From: Tetracladium setigerum
Taxonomy: Eukaryota; Ascomycota; Leotiomycetes; Helotiales
Direction: 5' to 3'
Assembly (NCBI GenBank): GCA_031472005.1
Contig: PZJY01000010.1
Location: 310,001 to 374,000, forward strand
DNA: 64,000 bases
Shown: one piece after another, positions 11,806 through 22,935 of the stretch
Layout of the letters: the number at the start of each line of letters is the position of its first letter
How positions within the stretch are numbered: position 1 is the first letter of the stretch
The notes under the pieces: model-generated
Seen by the model: only the letters and a program-made list of their open reading frames with translations
What the model was told of the DNA's origin: nothing
The model's database searches: none
Program-made: the position numbers and the translations under genes

Positions 11806-13255
11806 GTCGTTGGTAACAACTTTGTCTCAGATTAACTTGAATGTCGATGATTATTTCGACATTTATGATGGTTCCAAAGTATAATTAATAAGAAAGAGAG
11901 AGAGAGACAGGAATACGACGAACAGGATGAAAGATACAGCGATCTTCCCATGTGGGGGATCTGCAGCGGTTAATAAGAGTTTTTTTCATCTGGCAGATAG
12001 ACACATGGATGTAGGGATGGCAAAAAAGATCGAGCACGGGAAGGAACGATAAAACGCGTGGAATATCAAACAAGCCGTTTTTCTAATTTCTAGCCTTAAA
12101 AGAGGAAGTACTATCTAAGACATTCTAGACGTATCGAGGCATTGATCTTCAAACAAATGGACTTCGCATTCTCCATCACGTCTGTTCCTGGCAAAAATGA
12201 CACAAATTGTACATAATAAACCCATACTAGACCGTCTTCTCCACAAACCGAGCCGTGTTCTGTTCCTGCATTTTTTTCTTCTCCTTTACTTTTCATGCCG
12301 AACCCACCTCCTATTGTAACCAATGTAACCCCACGATACTGTAGAGGTTTCCCATGGGGTATTGAGATGTTGGGTATGGGGTAAGGGATTTGGTTATAGT
12401 GGAGACGGTGATGGTCTGGAACGGCTTCGGTCTTACCTCGAATATTTATGGCCGACAGAATTGCTGCTTTGGGACTGTGTCTAGGTCGATTTCTCCCAGA
12501 ATGTATTGGCAATCTGATATTCTGTGAGAACAGACTTAAACTGATAAATACCGAGGTAGAACGGAATATAAAGCTGTACTGTGGGATAAGAAAGCGTTTG
12601 GTTTGTATGTCGTTTGCTGGTAAGCGAGGAGGACTAACTCCAGCAAACGTGAGTACAGAACGAAATCTTAGACTTCACTTACACAACCTATTTATTATCA
12701 TTTCAACACCCCAACATGAGATGCAGTAATTCAATGCTCAAAAATAATCATTGTACGTCCATCGCAATAATCCCGTCTTTACCCTCAGATTGCCACCAAA
12801 CATGTCGATCGGTCCGATTACACGAGACTTCCATGCCGTGCCGTTCGAGTAGAGTCCCCACAAGTTCCCCTTTCTGCATCATCGCTTTGCTTGCTTGCGC
12901 TCCTCATCACAACTAAAAAAGGGCGGCTGTCAAGTTACCGTTCCGAGTCTGGGGATTGCGCTAGCTTATTTGAACCACTAACCTAGTCTAGAAGATTTCC
13001 TATCTTGGAAATAAATGCCATCTAAAGAAATCCCTCTCCAAGACACAACACAGCAAAAAGATGATAAGTCGAATGAAGAGAAGAAGAATAATCAAAGTTC
13101 ATGCGTTGAATTGATGCGGAACAGCAATTGGTCTACCCAAAATCATACAATGCTAGCTAATCCCAAAAAACCTATGGCTTCCAAATATTGACCACGGTCC
13201 TGCCTATTTTCACCAACCCATCCGCTCATAACAACTCGTACTCCATGGTAATCAT
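11806..13255. other. Intergenic
   Basis: About 1.45 kb. Contains the promoter of the membrane protein and the 3' flank of the nitronate monooxygenase gene. Short open frames (12111-12512 -, 12448-12729 +) overlap each other and show no domain. Nothing else supported. Confidence 0.5.
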
Positions 13256-14522
13256 TTACAGCTTGGCAATCATCTTCTCACCCTTGTGAATCCATGCAAC
13301 CGCATCAGATACCAGCTCGTCAACAACAGCCTTGGCGCTCTTCTTCTCGTTCACTACAGCAGCAGCTTTACCCATTAAGAAGGGACGGGCGTTATCCATG
13401 GTCTGGGAGTAAAAGAATTAGTCTCACGCCAAATAATATTCGCGGAAGTATGCATACCTCATCGTCAATATCATCACCCAAAGTCTCAAAATCGTGCTCA
13501 ACTGGAATGACACCCTTGGATGTCAATTCCTTGATTTCCGCAGATCGGTTCTCCTCCCAATTCTGAATGTAAGGGTTGGTTCGTACTCTCAACGGCCTTC
13601 CGGTGAAGATGATGGTCTTAATGTTATCATCATGTCCGGCAGTTCGTACGGCTTCTTGGTGTGCCTTTGGTGCACCAGCCTCATCAGTCAAGATGAATCG
13701 GGTACCAACCCAAACAGCACCGGCACCCAACATGAGGGCAGCAGCAACAGTTTGACCATTATAAATACCACCGGCTGCCACAACCTGAACAGGCTTCCCG
13801 GTCATTGGGCTAACCTTGCCCTTGCAAAGTTCTACGACGGCGGGGATGAGAACGGTTGTTGGGACGTCCCCAGTGTGTCCACCACCTTCTCCTCCTTGTG
13901 CGACAATGATATCAACACCGAGAGCCAGGCACTTTGCAACATGCTTGGGGTGACCGATCATGTTCATGTAGAGGACGCCGGCCTTGTGAAGTCGGTCGAC
14001 GACATGCTTAGGTGGGACACCAACAGCGGATATGAAAGCTCGGGCACCAGACTCAATGATGATATCAACCAGCTCATCGAGTTTGCCTTTGGTATAGTCG
14101 TAGCTATTTGCCCTAGTCAGTGATCTGCTGTGCAAACAAGCAAGCCTGATGGCCCTCTTCGGCATGTGATTCTTCTATGCTTACTTGGTCTTTCTCGCCG
14201 AGCCACCGACTTGTGGGAGAAGCAAATCAACACCGAATGGTGCATTCTTGTCGGTGAGGAACGACTTCAACTCTGCGATTTGCTCTCGTAGCATATCTGG
14301 GGTATAACCAACTCCTCCGATAACACCGAGTCCTCCAGCATTTGTGACGGCTGCGGCAAGCTTGGGGCCTGCGGCAACGTTCATGCCAGCAAGCATGATG
14401 GGGTGATTGACCTTGAGGAGGTCGGTGACCGTGGTACGGAGTTGCTCTAGAACAATCGCCTGTTAGATTTCTGCTGTTTGGAAGGGGGGGGAGGGCATGT
14501 GATGCTTACGAGGAGAAGCCAT
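13256..14522 (-). CDS. Nitronate monooxygenase (2-nitropropane dioxygenase family)
   Basis: FMN enzyme that oxidises alkyl nitronates (such as propionate-3-nitronate) to carbonyl compounds and nitrite. Exons: 14522-14510 (13 bases), 14446-14185, 14103-13458, 13402-13256, all GT-AG; 355 residues, normal length. TIM-barrel with HPIMLAGMNVAAGPKLAAAV at the N-terminus, GGLGVIGGVGY phosphate loop, VAQGGEGGGHTGDV with the His of the active site, and QVVAAGGIYNGQTVAAALMLGA before VWVGTRFILTDEA. The tiny first exon (MASP) is set by the only start codon that splices in frame. Divergent from the folate gene. Intact. Confidence 0.93.
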
Positions 14523-15178
14523 TGTGTTGTTGTTGTGTTGTTTGTCTGTTTGTGAAGAGATGAGGATTGCGTAGTGGTGAGAGTGTGCTCGTGGAAGGGT
14601 GGCAATTGGGGAGGGAGATGTATGTTAAAGTTGGATTGATGGAGAGGGAGGATGAGTGAGATTTAAAGGAGGAGCAGTTGTTGTTGTTTATGAAAGAGGA
14701 GAAGAAAGCAGGAGACCGAGCAGATGTGTGGGGAGAATTTGGATTCCGAGACCAAGACGCTCCCAAAGCCGACGAGTCTGGGGAAGATGCCTCGGCTCGG
14801 TCTGAGGTCACCTGGTCAGCCGGGCTAAACTGCATTGGGCTGTCAGCTGTCAAAAATGTACGAAGGAGAGTCAGCTTAGGTAAGGTATGATTTAGTCCTC
14901 TTGCCATGATAATTGCTATTTGAAGCTAACATGAACGTAATGAGTTTAGGACTAGGGTAATAGGGAAAACCAGTTAGAAATTGAGGGTTCAAAATCTAGC
15001 AAATTCACGTGTATGTTGATGTTTACCTTCCACCCCACCTGCAGCGGACATATCTCGCCAAGCCCATCTCTGGATATTTCGAAGAAACTCATCCCGTGAT
15101 GTCGACTCACCATGCCCTGCACCTCAATACCACTTCGATAACCCAATGAACGCCCCAGCGTCCTTTTAAAACAGTCCA
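14523..15178. promoter_or_regulatory. Shared divergent promoter of NMO and HPPK-DHPS genes
   Basis: 656 bases between start codons facing apart. Contains a TTG/GTT-rich run just upstream of the NMO start (14520-14550). No factor site identified with confidence. Confidence 0.45.
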
Positions 15179-17086
15179 ATGAGTGTTCTCCACAGGACTA
15201 TGTTGGCTCATGGAAGGCTTTCTTGGGTCAACAATGTCGCTGTCCATGGGAGGAGATTTCTATCCTCTCCAACCAGACTCGGCTCACCATCGCAAAACGT
15301 GAGAGAGAGGAAACAGTTTGTGTGGCGACCATCCAGTAATGGACCATCCGGTCTGGAGAAGCACGAAGCGAATCATTCAAACAATGGGGAGCTAGCTAAG
15401 GCAAATCGTCAGCCTGGGCCCAAATCCAATCCTCTAGGACGAAAAGCGTACATTGCCATTGGAAGCAATCTTGGCAATCGCCTCGACTGGATTGAAAAGG
15501 CCATCACACAGATGAAGCTGACAGATGGGCGTATTGTTGTGAAGAGAGTGAGCTCATTATGGGAAACCGAGCCAATGTATGTGACAGACCAAGAGAGATT
15601 CCTCAATGGAGCCATAGAGGTATTTTCAAGCCATTATACCATTCTTCCAGTCTTACTAAAAATCATAGATTGAAACTACCTTAGCGCCAGAGCCTTTGTT
15701 GCGCCAACTTCAAGCCATTGAAAATCACCTGGGCCGGGAGAAGGTTCAGGATAAGGGACCCAGAAATATAGATCTTGATATATTGCTTTACGAAGGTGAA
15801 ACGGTCAATACCCAAGATCTGATCATTCCACATCTCTTGATGTTGGAAAGGGAGTTTGTTTTGAGGCCATTGGCTGAGTAAATATTATCTCTTCTTAGAA
15901 GAACTTGACTATTAACACCATCAGATTGATACCCGACATGGTCCTGAATTCATATCGACGTCCGAGAACGACAAAGGACTACCTGGATTCTCTTCCTCCA
16001 TCGTTTCCTCCAATGATGTCTGTTTCATATTTGAGTACTCACGTTCCCAACTCTGAAATCAAACCCTTGGATCCTGTACGACCAGTTCGCATCATGGGCA
16101 TCGCGAATCTAACTCCTGACTCCTTTTCTGATGGCGGCAAATACTCCTCTCCGACCACCTCTCCATCCACCTCCCCGCCTAACAAAGATGTTTCTTTAAA
16201 CGAGACTTCAAATACGACAAATACGACCACACTTGCCGATACTCCTCCAAGCGATTCCATAATACCCCAAAGCCCTGAACTCAAAGCCCTATCATGGTTT
16301 GTCTCATCATTCACTCGAAGAAGCAAAGGTACCAGCCCAGCTGCCATCATTGACATAGGAGGTCAATCCACCGCCCCAGGCGCCACAGAAGTATCAGCCG
16401 CCGAAGAAACCGCTCGCGTGCTAGAAGCAATCGAATTTGTGTCCCGTGAATGCAAACACGTTGTTATCTCAATCGACACCTACCGCGCCTCTGTTGCCAA
16501 AGCAGCCGTTGCAGCAGGTGCTCACGTCGTGAACGACATCTCAGCCGGTCAGATAGATCCCGAAATGCTCTCAACGGTCGCAAGATTAGGAGTCACTATC
16601 GTTCTCTCACACACGCGTGGAACGCCCCAAACGATGAAAAATCACGTCAACTACCAACCGCTTGGCCTGATCCCCACCATCGCTCAAGAGCTCCTGCAAA
16701 GAGTGAAAGAGGCAGAAGAAGCTGGTATCTACCGCTGGCGCATCATCCTCGACCCGGGAATTGGATTTGCCAAGACGGCGGAGCAGAATCTTGAGATCTT
16801 GAGGAGGTTAGACGAGTTGAGAAACTGGCCTGGATTGCAAGGCTTGCCTTGGCTGGTGGGGAGTAGTAGGAAGAAGTTCATTGGACATATTACCGGGGTG
16901 AAGGAGGCGGATAAGCGATTTGAAGGAAGTGTGGTTGCCGTTACGGCTGCTGTTCAGGGTGGTGCCGATATTGTGAGGGTACATGATGCGGCACCCATGA
17001 AGAAAGTTGTGAAGCTGGCACACGCGATTTGGAGGGTGCCTGTACCGCCCCCGAAGAGTGTTGTAAGGAATTATATAGTAGACTGA
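15179..17086 (+). CDS. fol1: Bifunctional folate enzyme HPPK-DHPS
   Basis: Makes dihydropteroate: pyrophosphorylation of 6-hydroxymethyl-dihydropterin (HPPK), then condensation with p-aminobenzoate (DHPS, the sulfonamide target). Exons: 15179-15619, 15669-15877, 15925-17086; 603 residues. The first ~85 residues are basic and Ser-rich (LSWVNNVAVHGRRFLSSPTR), a likely mitochondrial presequence. HPPK spans ~88-225 (AYIAIGSNLGNRLDWIEKAI; PRNIDLDILLYEG). DHPS spans ~273-590 (IMGIANLTPDSFSDGGKY; IDIGGQSTAPGA; SIDTYRASVAKAAV; ILDPGIGFAKT; VGSSRKKFIGH; RVHDA). A Ser/Thr/Pro/Asn-rich insert of ~45 residues follows SDGGKY. The dihydroneopterin aldolase domain found at the N-terminus of yeast Fol1 is absent, so that step must be encoded elsewhere. 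Confidence 0.95.
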
Positions 17087-17576
17087 CCACCTGTTTAATA
17101 TATTACATACTATTCTGGTAACACTCCTTTCTGCCTTCTATATATATACACACCATTGTTCATCAGATACTAACAAGTCAGTTGCCTCGAATTGAGAGGA
17201 GAATCATCTCAAAGCAACTATGTCTAACCACACAAAACACATTCTACTTTGTGATTATATTCACTTCAAAGGATTCACTTCTTTTCCGTCGGCCTGATCT
17301 GTAGAGTTTCAACAAACGCTAGCGCCATGCAACTCGAAGCTTGGCAAACGGTTTTCTATTTCGCAGTTCACACGTTACCGAACGACATCATCAAGAAAAC
17401 AAAATTTTGACATTCTACCCATCACTTCTTCAACTACCTCGACGCGCCTTGTCACCAAGTCTGCCGCCAACAAATTCTCAGCAGAGTCTACAGCAGGTAA
17501 ATAATCCAAGAACCTGACAGGACATTTCTCGTGTGAGAGTAAACTAACACTCACAAGAAACCGCACAGCCGACAAC
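17087..17576. other. Intergenic
   Basis: 490 bases: 3' flank of the folate gene and leader of the next gene. A TATATATATA stretch lies near 17140. Nothing else seen. Confidence 0.5.
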
Positions 17577-18295
17577 ATGTCGCCCGCGAGCTCGAATCCC
17601 CTCGTTTCAAGCGAGATCAACAGATATCTCATCCTCCTTAAGCAGCTCTCGAACTACCTCACCATGGTAGAAGAGTCTGAGGGCGACTCTCAATCCAGTA
17701 GTGATGAGTCTACCGACGGCGACACAGAGTCCGTCTCTACAACCTCATCTTCGGTCTTCTCGACGACCTCGCTTTCAACCGCTGCGACCTCTGACAGTAC
17801 TCATGCTGTCGACCCCATTCACCTTCCTCACCCAATAACATTCACTCTCAATCTTGCAAACCAAGCACCAGTCCTAGACGCTGGCGATGATCTTGCTGCC
17901 CGGTGCGCAGCACTATATCTAGCCATTTATGACCAGGAATGGAGTTGGTATCAACATGCTCGTCTGGGAGAAGGATATTCCTCTACAGATGATATTGAAG
18001 ATGCGAAGCAAGACTGTTTGTACGTGTTTTGCTTGGGATGAGGAGAGTGATAGAGTGGCAGGGAAGTGCTCAGATTGTAGGTCTGCGGTGGTGTTTCAGA
18101 ACGAATTTTGGTAAGTCTTTCTTTCTTTGCTGTTCTTTGCTGGTTATTGGAGTCGTTGTCAAGTGCTGGCCGTTGTCAGACATTGTAATCTAGCTGTAGC
18201 TCAGTGCTTCTTTCCTCCTTGCCTGGCTTTCCCTTCTTTTCTTTCTTCGTTCTTTCCTTTTGAACAGGTTTGCTAATGGTTTCGATAGGTCCTAG
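17577..18295 (+). CDS. Acidic Ser/Thr-rich hypothetical protein, 3' structure uncertain
   Basis: No family recognised. Starts MSPASSNPLVSSEINRYLIL, then an acidic serine tract (EESEGDSQSSSDESTDGDTE) and a compact region (LAARCAALYLAIYDQEWSWY) ending near KQDCL. The uninterrupted frame ends YVFCLG-stop at 18041. A frame one base over continues with good coding character, CTCFAW...AGKCSDCRSAVVFQ, giving a C-x-C...C-x2-C pattern that could bind a metal. Two models join them: one extra T in the TTT at 18017-18019, or an intron with a GTACGT donor at 18020 that would remove most of the Cys motif. A further GT-AG intron 18111-18267 leads in frame to a stop at 18293-18295; without it the stop is TAA at 18112-18114. 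Confidence 0.55.
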
Positions 18296-19129
18296 ATGAG
18301 TTTTGAAGTTGATGTATTTGGAACTCGACTCCCATCGGTCTCCTTCTTACCGGAAGGAACTCAAGAACCGTCAGCAGCGAGGACGATATTGGTAGGATTG
18401 TTTTGCAGACTTCTTTTATCTCACACATGTATGGTAATACGAGAGGAAGACCAGTTACGATTTTTTGGACGACTGACAGTGGCTCTCGTAGCGGAGGGCG
18501 GATTATGCACTTCGCAAAGAACTCGCAAAACAGTGTATTGTGCAACTGGGAAAAGCAATTCGCCCTCCGCTACGCTCAGTAAAATCGAGCAAACGACGTT
18601 GTGAGCTACAACAAGCGACACAGCCATGCGGCCGGTGGAGGTTATCAAGTTCAGTTTACCAAGCTTGCTGAATCGTTCGGCAATACACAAGTTGCACCTG
18701 TTCGTGTTGGTGGCATTGCGGTCCAACGTGATGTTGAAGAACACAATTGTGTGCTGTACAACTAAGGAAAAGAAATTTGAATAGGTGTGGATGATAATGT
18801 CATTTTACTTAGAAATTTTCAGGAAAGATAATTGATGGCCTTCGCAGGATTAAAAGAGGCTCTCTGATGTGCATTGTTGATGAAACAAAACTAAATATGC
18901 AGGAGTGCTCTCTTTCAAAATATGCAAAGTTCTACAATCTCGAAATTCACCAAGCTGTGTAGTGATGCAAGGGATATGGTCGAGTGGATGTACTGTCTTT
19001 AAATCGAAATCTATTTTCCCTGATGTGAAAAACAAGGAAGTCTGCCATTATTATAACACAGATCCCCAACATCAAACTTCACCTTGGAAACAAATAAATG
19101 TACATTTCTGTTTTATTTCTGATTTAAAT
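18296..19129. other. Intergenic with decayed open frames
   Basis: An open frame 18296-18604 (+) and a short in-frame stretch ending in a stop at 18763-18765 (QFTKLAESFGN, then VAPVRVGGIAVQRDV) look weakly protein-like, but they are in different frames and match nothing I know. A spaced inverted repeat lies inside. Possibly a relic gene; not supported as functional. Confidence 0.35.
18487..18574. repeat. Spaced 14-bp perfect inverted repeat
   Basis: Arms CGTAGCGGAGGGCG (18487-18500) and CGCCCTCCGCTACG (18561-18574), separated by 60 bases. The arms are GC-rich against an AT-richer surround. Confidence 0.85.
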
Positions 19130-20862
19130 TCATAGTCTATTCGTTGAATCTTTCGCTCCCGGTGGTCTATAAGCTTTATACTGTTGTGACAACCTAGGAT
19201 CGGTGGGAGACCTCAAAACAGCCGGAATCTCCCCATTATTAGATCCTGATCTCTCAACGCTCACAGTTCGTTCCACCACCACCTCTTCCGGAGACGGACT
19301 TCGAAACCTCCTAAAAGGACTCGAAAGTTTGATCGGAGGCAATTTCTTTTCCTTCTCACTCATACCACCCTTCTCCCTAACCTTTCTATTCTCCTCATCC
19401 GAAGCACCACCATCAAGGTTAATAATCGGCCTGCCCGAAGTCAACGGCAAAACCAAACCCTCTCTCATAGCCACCGTCGTTTTCCTCACATACACAAAAT
19501 CATGCCACGTAACAAACAAATGTAGCGTCCACAACAAAGCAACAATCTCCATAAAAAGCGAACTCACAACCATAAAAGCCACAAAGCTCCCCGACCGCTT
19601 GGCATCAAGACCGAGACCTTCAGCGAGGGGATTCACAACGGCGGGAATGGCAATGGCGATGATGAGTTCGAAGAGTGAGACGAGGAGATGGAAGAGTGAT
19701 GCGATGGTTGCGAGGACTCCGGCGATGGTGCGTGGGATGGGTTTTTGGAAACGGGTGAAGATGAGCGGGATGGAGAGGAGAAAGACGAGGCCGGTGGCAA
19801 TGATGGCAATGATTTGGAAGGCAAAGATGGCGTCGAAGAGGGATTTGATGAGATTGCCTGTGCCCGAGAGCTTGTTGGGTATGTTGAGGGCGGAGAAGTC
19901 TACCATCATGTTGCCGATTTGGATGGTGGAGTTGGAGGGTTCGGAAATGCGGATGTCGCCTGCGTGGATTATTGTTAGAATATTTCTAGATGTTTACTAG
20001 CATGTAGGAGGATTATCTGAAGGAGACGAGATAGACGTACGAAGAGCCGAACAAGCTTGCGGACCCATATTCTGCGTCCCAGCTGTGAGATTAGCAGAGC
20101 AGTATTCCCGCATATAAATCGAGTACTGATCCGCCAATCCGAAACTATCCACGACGGAACCAATAAAGCTATTGAGTAGACCGACTAAAGTTACGGCTGC
20201 TTGACCACCAATAGTATCGATGAGATTTCCCAAAGGGCCGCTCTTAAAGAGTTCTGCGAAAGTGCTATTGCCGCTGAAGAATTGACTGAGTCGGCCATCT
20301 GGTCCAAAGAGGTTGCTGAGTGTACCATTTCCATCGAAGATATTACTTAAAGTGCCATTTTGGCCGAAGAGATTCCCCAGGCCTCCTGTTGCTGTGCCGG
20401 TGGGATTGAGCGCCGTAGAGATTCTGGATTCTACCGATGAGACTCTCGAGCCGATTCCTGATTGTACCTCTGAGACTTTGGAACCAAGTCCTGATCCTAC
20501 GGATTGGAAGAAGGATCCTACTTCTCCTGGTGCAGGAAATAATTGACGTGCGTCGAGATTTGGCGGGGGTGTAATCATAGGATCGATGCCTCTCGCAGTA
20601 ACAGATGATACTGGCTCGACCTTGATTATGTTTTGAAGAAGGGTAGAAGTGTTTAACTGTATCCATGATTAGAAATTTGCTGTCAATTAAAGGGTGGATA
20701 GATTGACAGATAACTTACTGACACAACATAACTCCCATGCATACTATTGTTCCCAGCTGAAAGAAGTGAAAGGAGAGAAAGAATAAATGCAATCGGCGCC
20801 AACACCAACGTTACCAGCGGCGGTAATCTCTTCTGGAGTATAAATCTCTTAAATCTCCCCAT
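19130..20862 (-). CDS. SUR7/PalI family membrane protein
   Basis: Plasma-membrane protein of the family that includes eisosome protein Sur7 and the pH sensor PalI/Rim9. Exons: 20862-20719, 20656-20041, 19959-19130; GT-AG with matching phases; 529 residues. Span 1 (LVTLVLAPIAFILSLLSLL) follows a short basic N-terminus. A long exposed loop of ~230 residues holds repeats of the form GxNGTLSNIF/LF and ends with paired cysteines (REYCSANLT...GPQACSAL). Three more spans follow (AFQIIAIIATGLVFLLSIPL; AGVLATIASLFHLLVSLFEL; SFVAFMVVSSLFMEIVALLW). The C-terminal ~120 residues are charged and Ser/Pro-rich, as in PalI-like members. Whether it acts in eisosomes or pH signalling cannot be decided. Confidence 0.85.
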
Positions 20863-22935
20863 ATTGAAGTCCTGTGTTGAAAGGTGAGAAAGTTGAGCCC
20901 AAAGAAGCAACTTGCTGAGGAACACTCTCGTCCCAGACAAGGCCAGTAAACCCGTAAGTCCTTATACACCTCACAGCTGACAATATGCCGAGGATCTTTT
21001 AGACGCAGTGCGACGTATCAAAGCAAGTAGTTTGGGTATCCCAGCTCATTTTGGATCGCCATGAGCAGAGCTAGCCAATGTTATGTAGGATGAAAGGCAG
21101 GCGGACGAGGATCAAGGGCTGACTCGCAATCAACTCTGGGCCAGTTTCAGCCCTGAATCAACAGAACTTCGAAACAATCGGCTAACCGAACACGAAAAAG
21201 AAAAATATGTGACGTCTAGAAGACTAGTACTTGCTGATGGTGTAACGACTTCCGGGTGTCATGATTATTATTATCGATGGCCGTAGACGGGTCTTCTTTC
21301 TTTGGCAACCCAAGTCGGACTTGGCAACTCGATGGACCACAACAGTTGAATACTTTTCACCGTGGAATAATAAGACTGAGTAGATAGAGATGCATATGAT
21401 GAATAAAGCCCAATCCTAGTCGCTTGATCGTCTAATGTGATGCTGGTCTTTATGCCATGATGGTAATATCTTCAAGTGTTATCATGCTGCTGCCAGCGCG
21501 CCCAGGCTAACCCTCACATGTCAACCACCCCATCCTTTCGGAGGATTTGTTTCTCCATGCGCACAGGCATAAAACGGCGTTAAGGGTCTCATCCTTCTCT
21601 CGCAAATGCGTGGTTTGATGTCATCCATTGCGACACATCTGTTATTCTATTTACACTATCGGATTCTCGACGCAACTGGAAGCACACGCGACCTTGCAAT
21701 GTGTAGGCTCGAGATACTTGCAGTTGCGCAGGCAAAATCTGAAAACCATATCCGTTAAATGGGCAAAAGTAAATTCAAGAGGGCTCTATGAGGAAGAGCA
21801 AATAGTAGAGCGGCCCTTCTAATAACAACGAAATGCTCCTGTTTAGCGGAAACCTACTCCAAAAGGTGACCGCGATATGCTTCGATGGTAGACAGTTGGA
21901 GTGCATAAATTGTTGTCATCTGAAAATCTAAAGAAAGGTCAGTCTCGAATACTATTTATATACGTTAGAGACCTGCTCACAATACCCAGCGTGGCATGAG
22001 GCTCGTATAGAAGGCATACAAGTCAATTGGCAAGCTTTGGGAAGCCAGTATTTTTTGCATCAATGGAAAGGGATAAACACGTCAAAGCCGTCACGATCGA
22101 GAAGCAACGGAAGCTTTCGCAGTACCTTCGTAGACCAGTTCAATCAGGGGAGGACAGATATTGGGAGAATCAACTGCCGTGAATCTATGATGACAGCGGG
22201 CGAAGAAATTGTACAATCGATTCATTTCTATTTCGTATACTCCAGAGTTATCTCGTACCATTTGACTTCCGTTAATATGCAAACTAAAGTATAACCAAAA
22301 GTAAAATGCTGTATAGAAGATAACAAGCTTATGAGAGGCGCTAATTGTAGGTAGCTTCAGCATTGTTGTCTGTTCGGCCCTTTGACATCGTGTAGAAGCA
22401 TTGAGCGACTGATTCTAAAAATCAGTGTAGTACATACGTGTGCCTATTTGTGCACAACTTTGTACAGTAAATTGCTCTAGCAGACAAATAGAAGTTTTTA
22501 GTTTGTCAGTTACATGGTAGGAAATGCAGAATCAAAGGTCAAATAAGTAGTGAGTTGCTTGCACGTATCTTGCTTCTATTATTTCTCATAATTCTAGGAA
22601 TATCTTCGTCCAATACCTTCCAATAATACCTAGAAAAACAAAGAGGACAATACAATTTTATATGAACTTAGAGACAGACATGATAGATACCTTAGCTACC
22701 TAGGCCGCTACTGCTTTGAATATTTCTGACTATATCTAGTCTGAGGCCCAGGCTCAGAAGTGACTGACTGACTGTATTGACGCCAAAGACTCACTCACCT
22801 CCACCCTTGTCTCACATCTCTCGGCGTGCATCAATGCGTCACTCCAGCATGCCACTCCACTGCCACATCAATAAAATATCCCGATTACTTTTATAAACGA
22901 AAATCTTTAGAGATTGCACCTTAGCAAGCTTCCTC
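20863..22935. other. Intergenic between divergent genes
   Basis: About 2.1 kb between starts of the SUR7/PalI gene (-) and the leucine-rich protein (+). AT-rich, with small open frames in all phases (e.g. 22037-22294) and no recognisable domain, RNA gene or repeat. Confidence 0.5.

Noticed and set aside
14678..14890. 70-codon frame in the NMO/folate promoter
   Set aside because: Lies in a divergent promoter, overlapped by an antisense frame; no domain.
18296..18604. 102-codon frame after the acidic hypothetical gene
   Set aside because: No known domain and interrupted by the inverted repeat; treated as a possible relic only.
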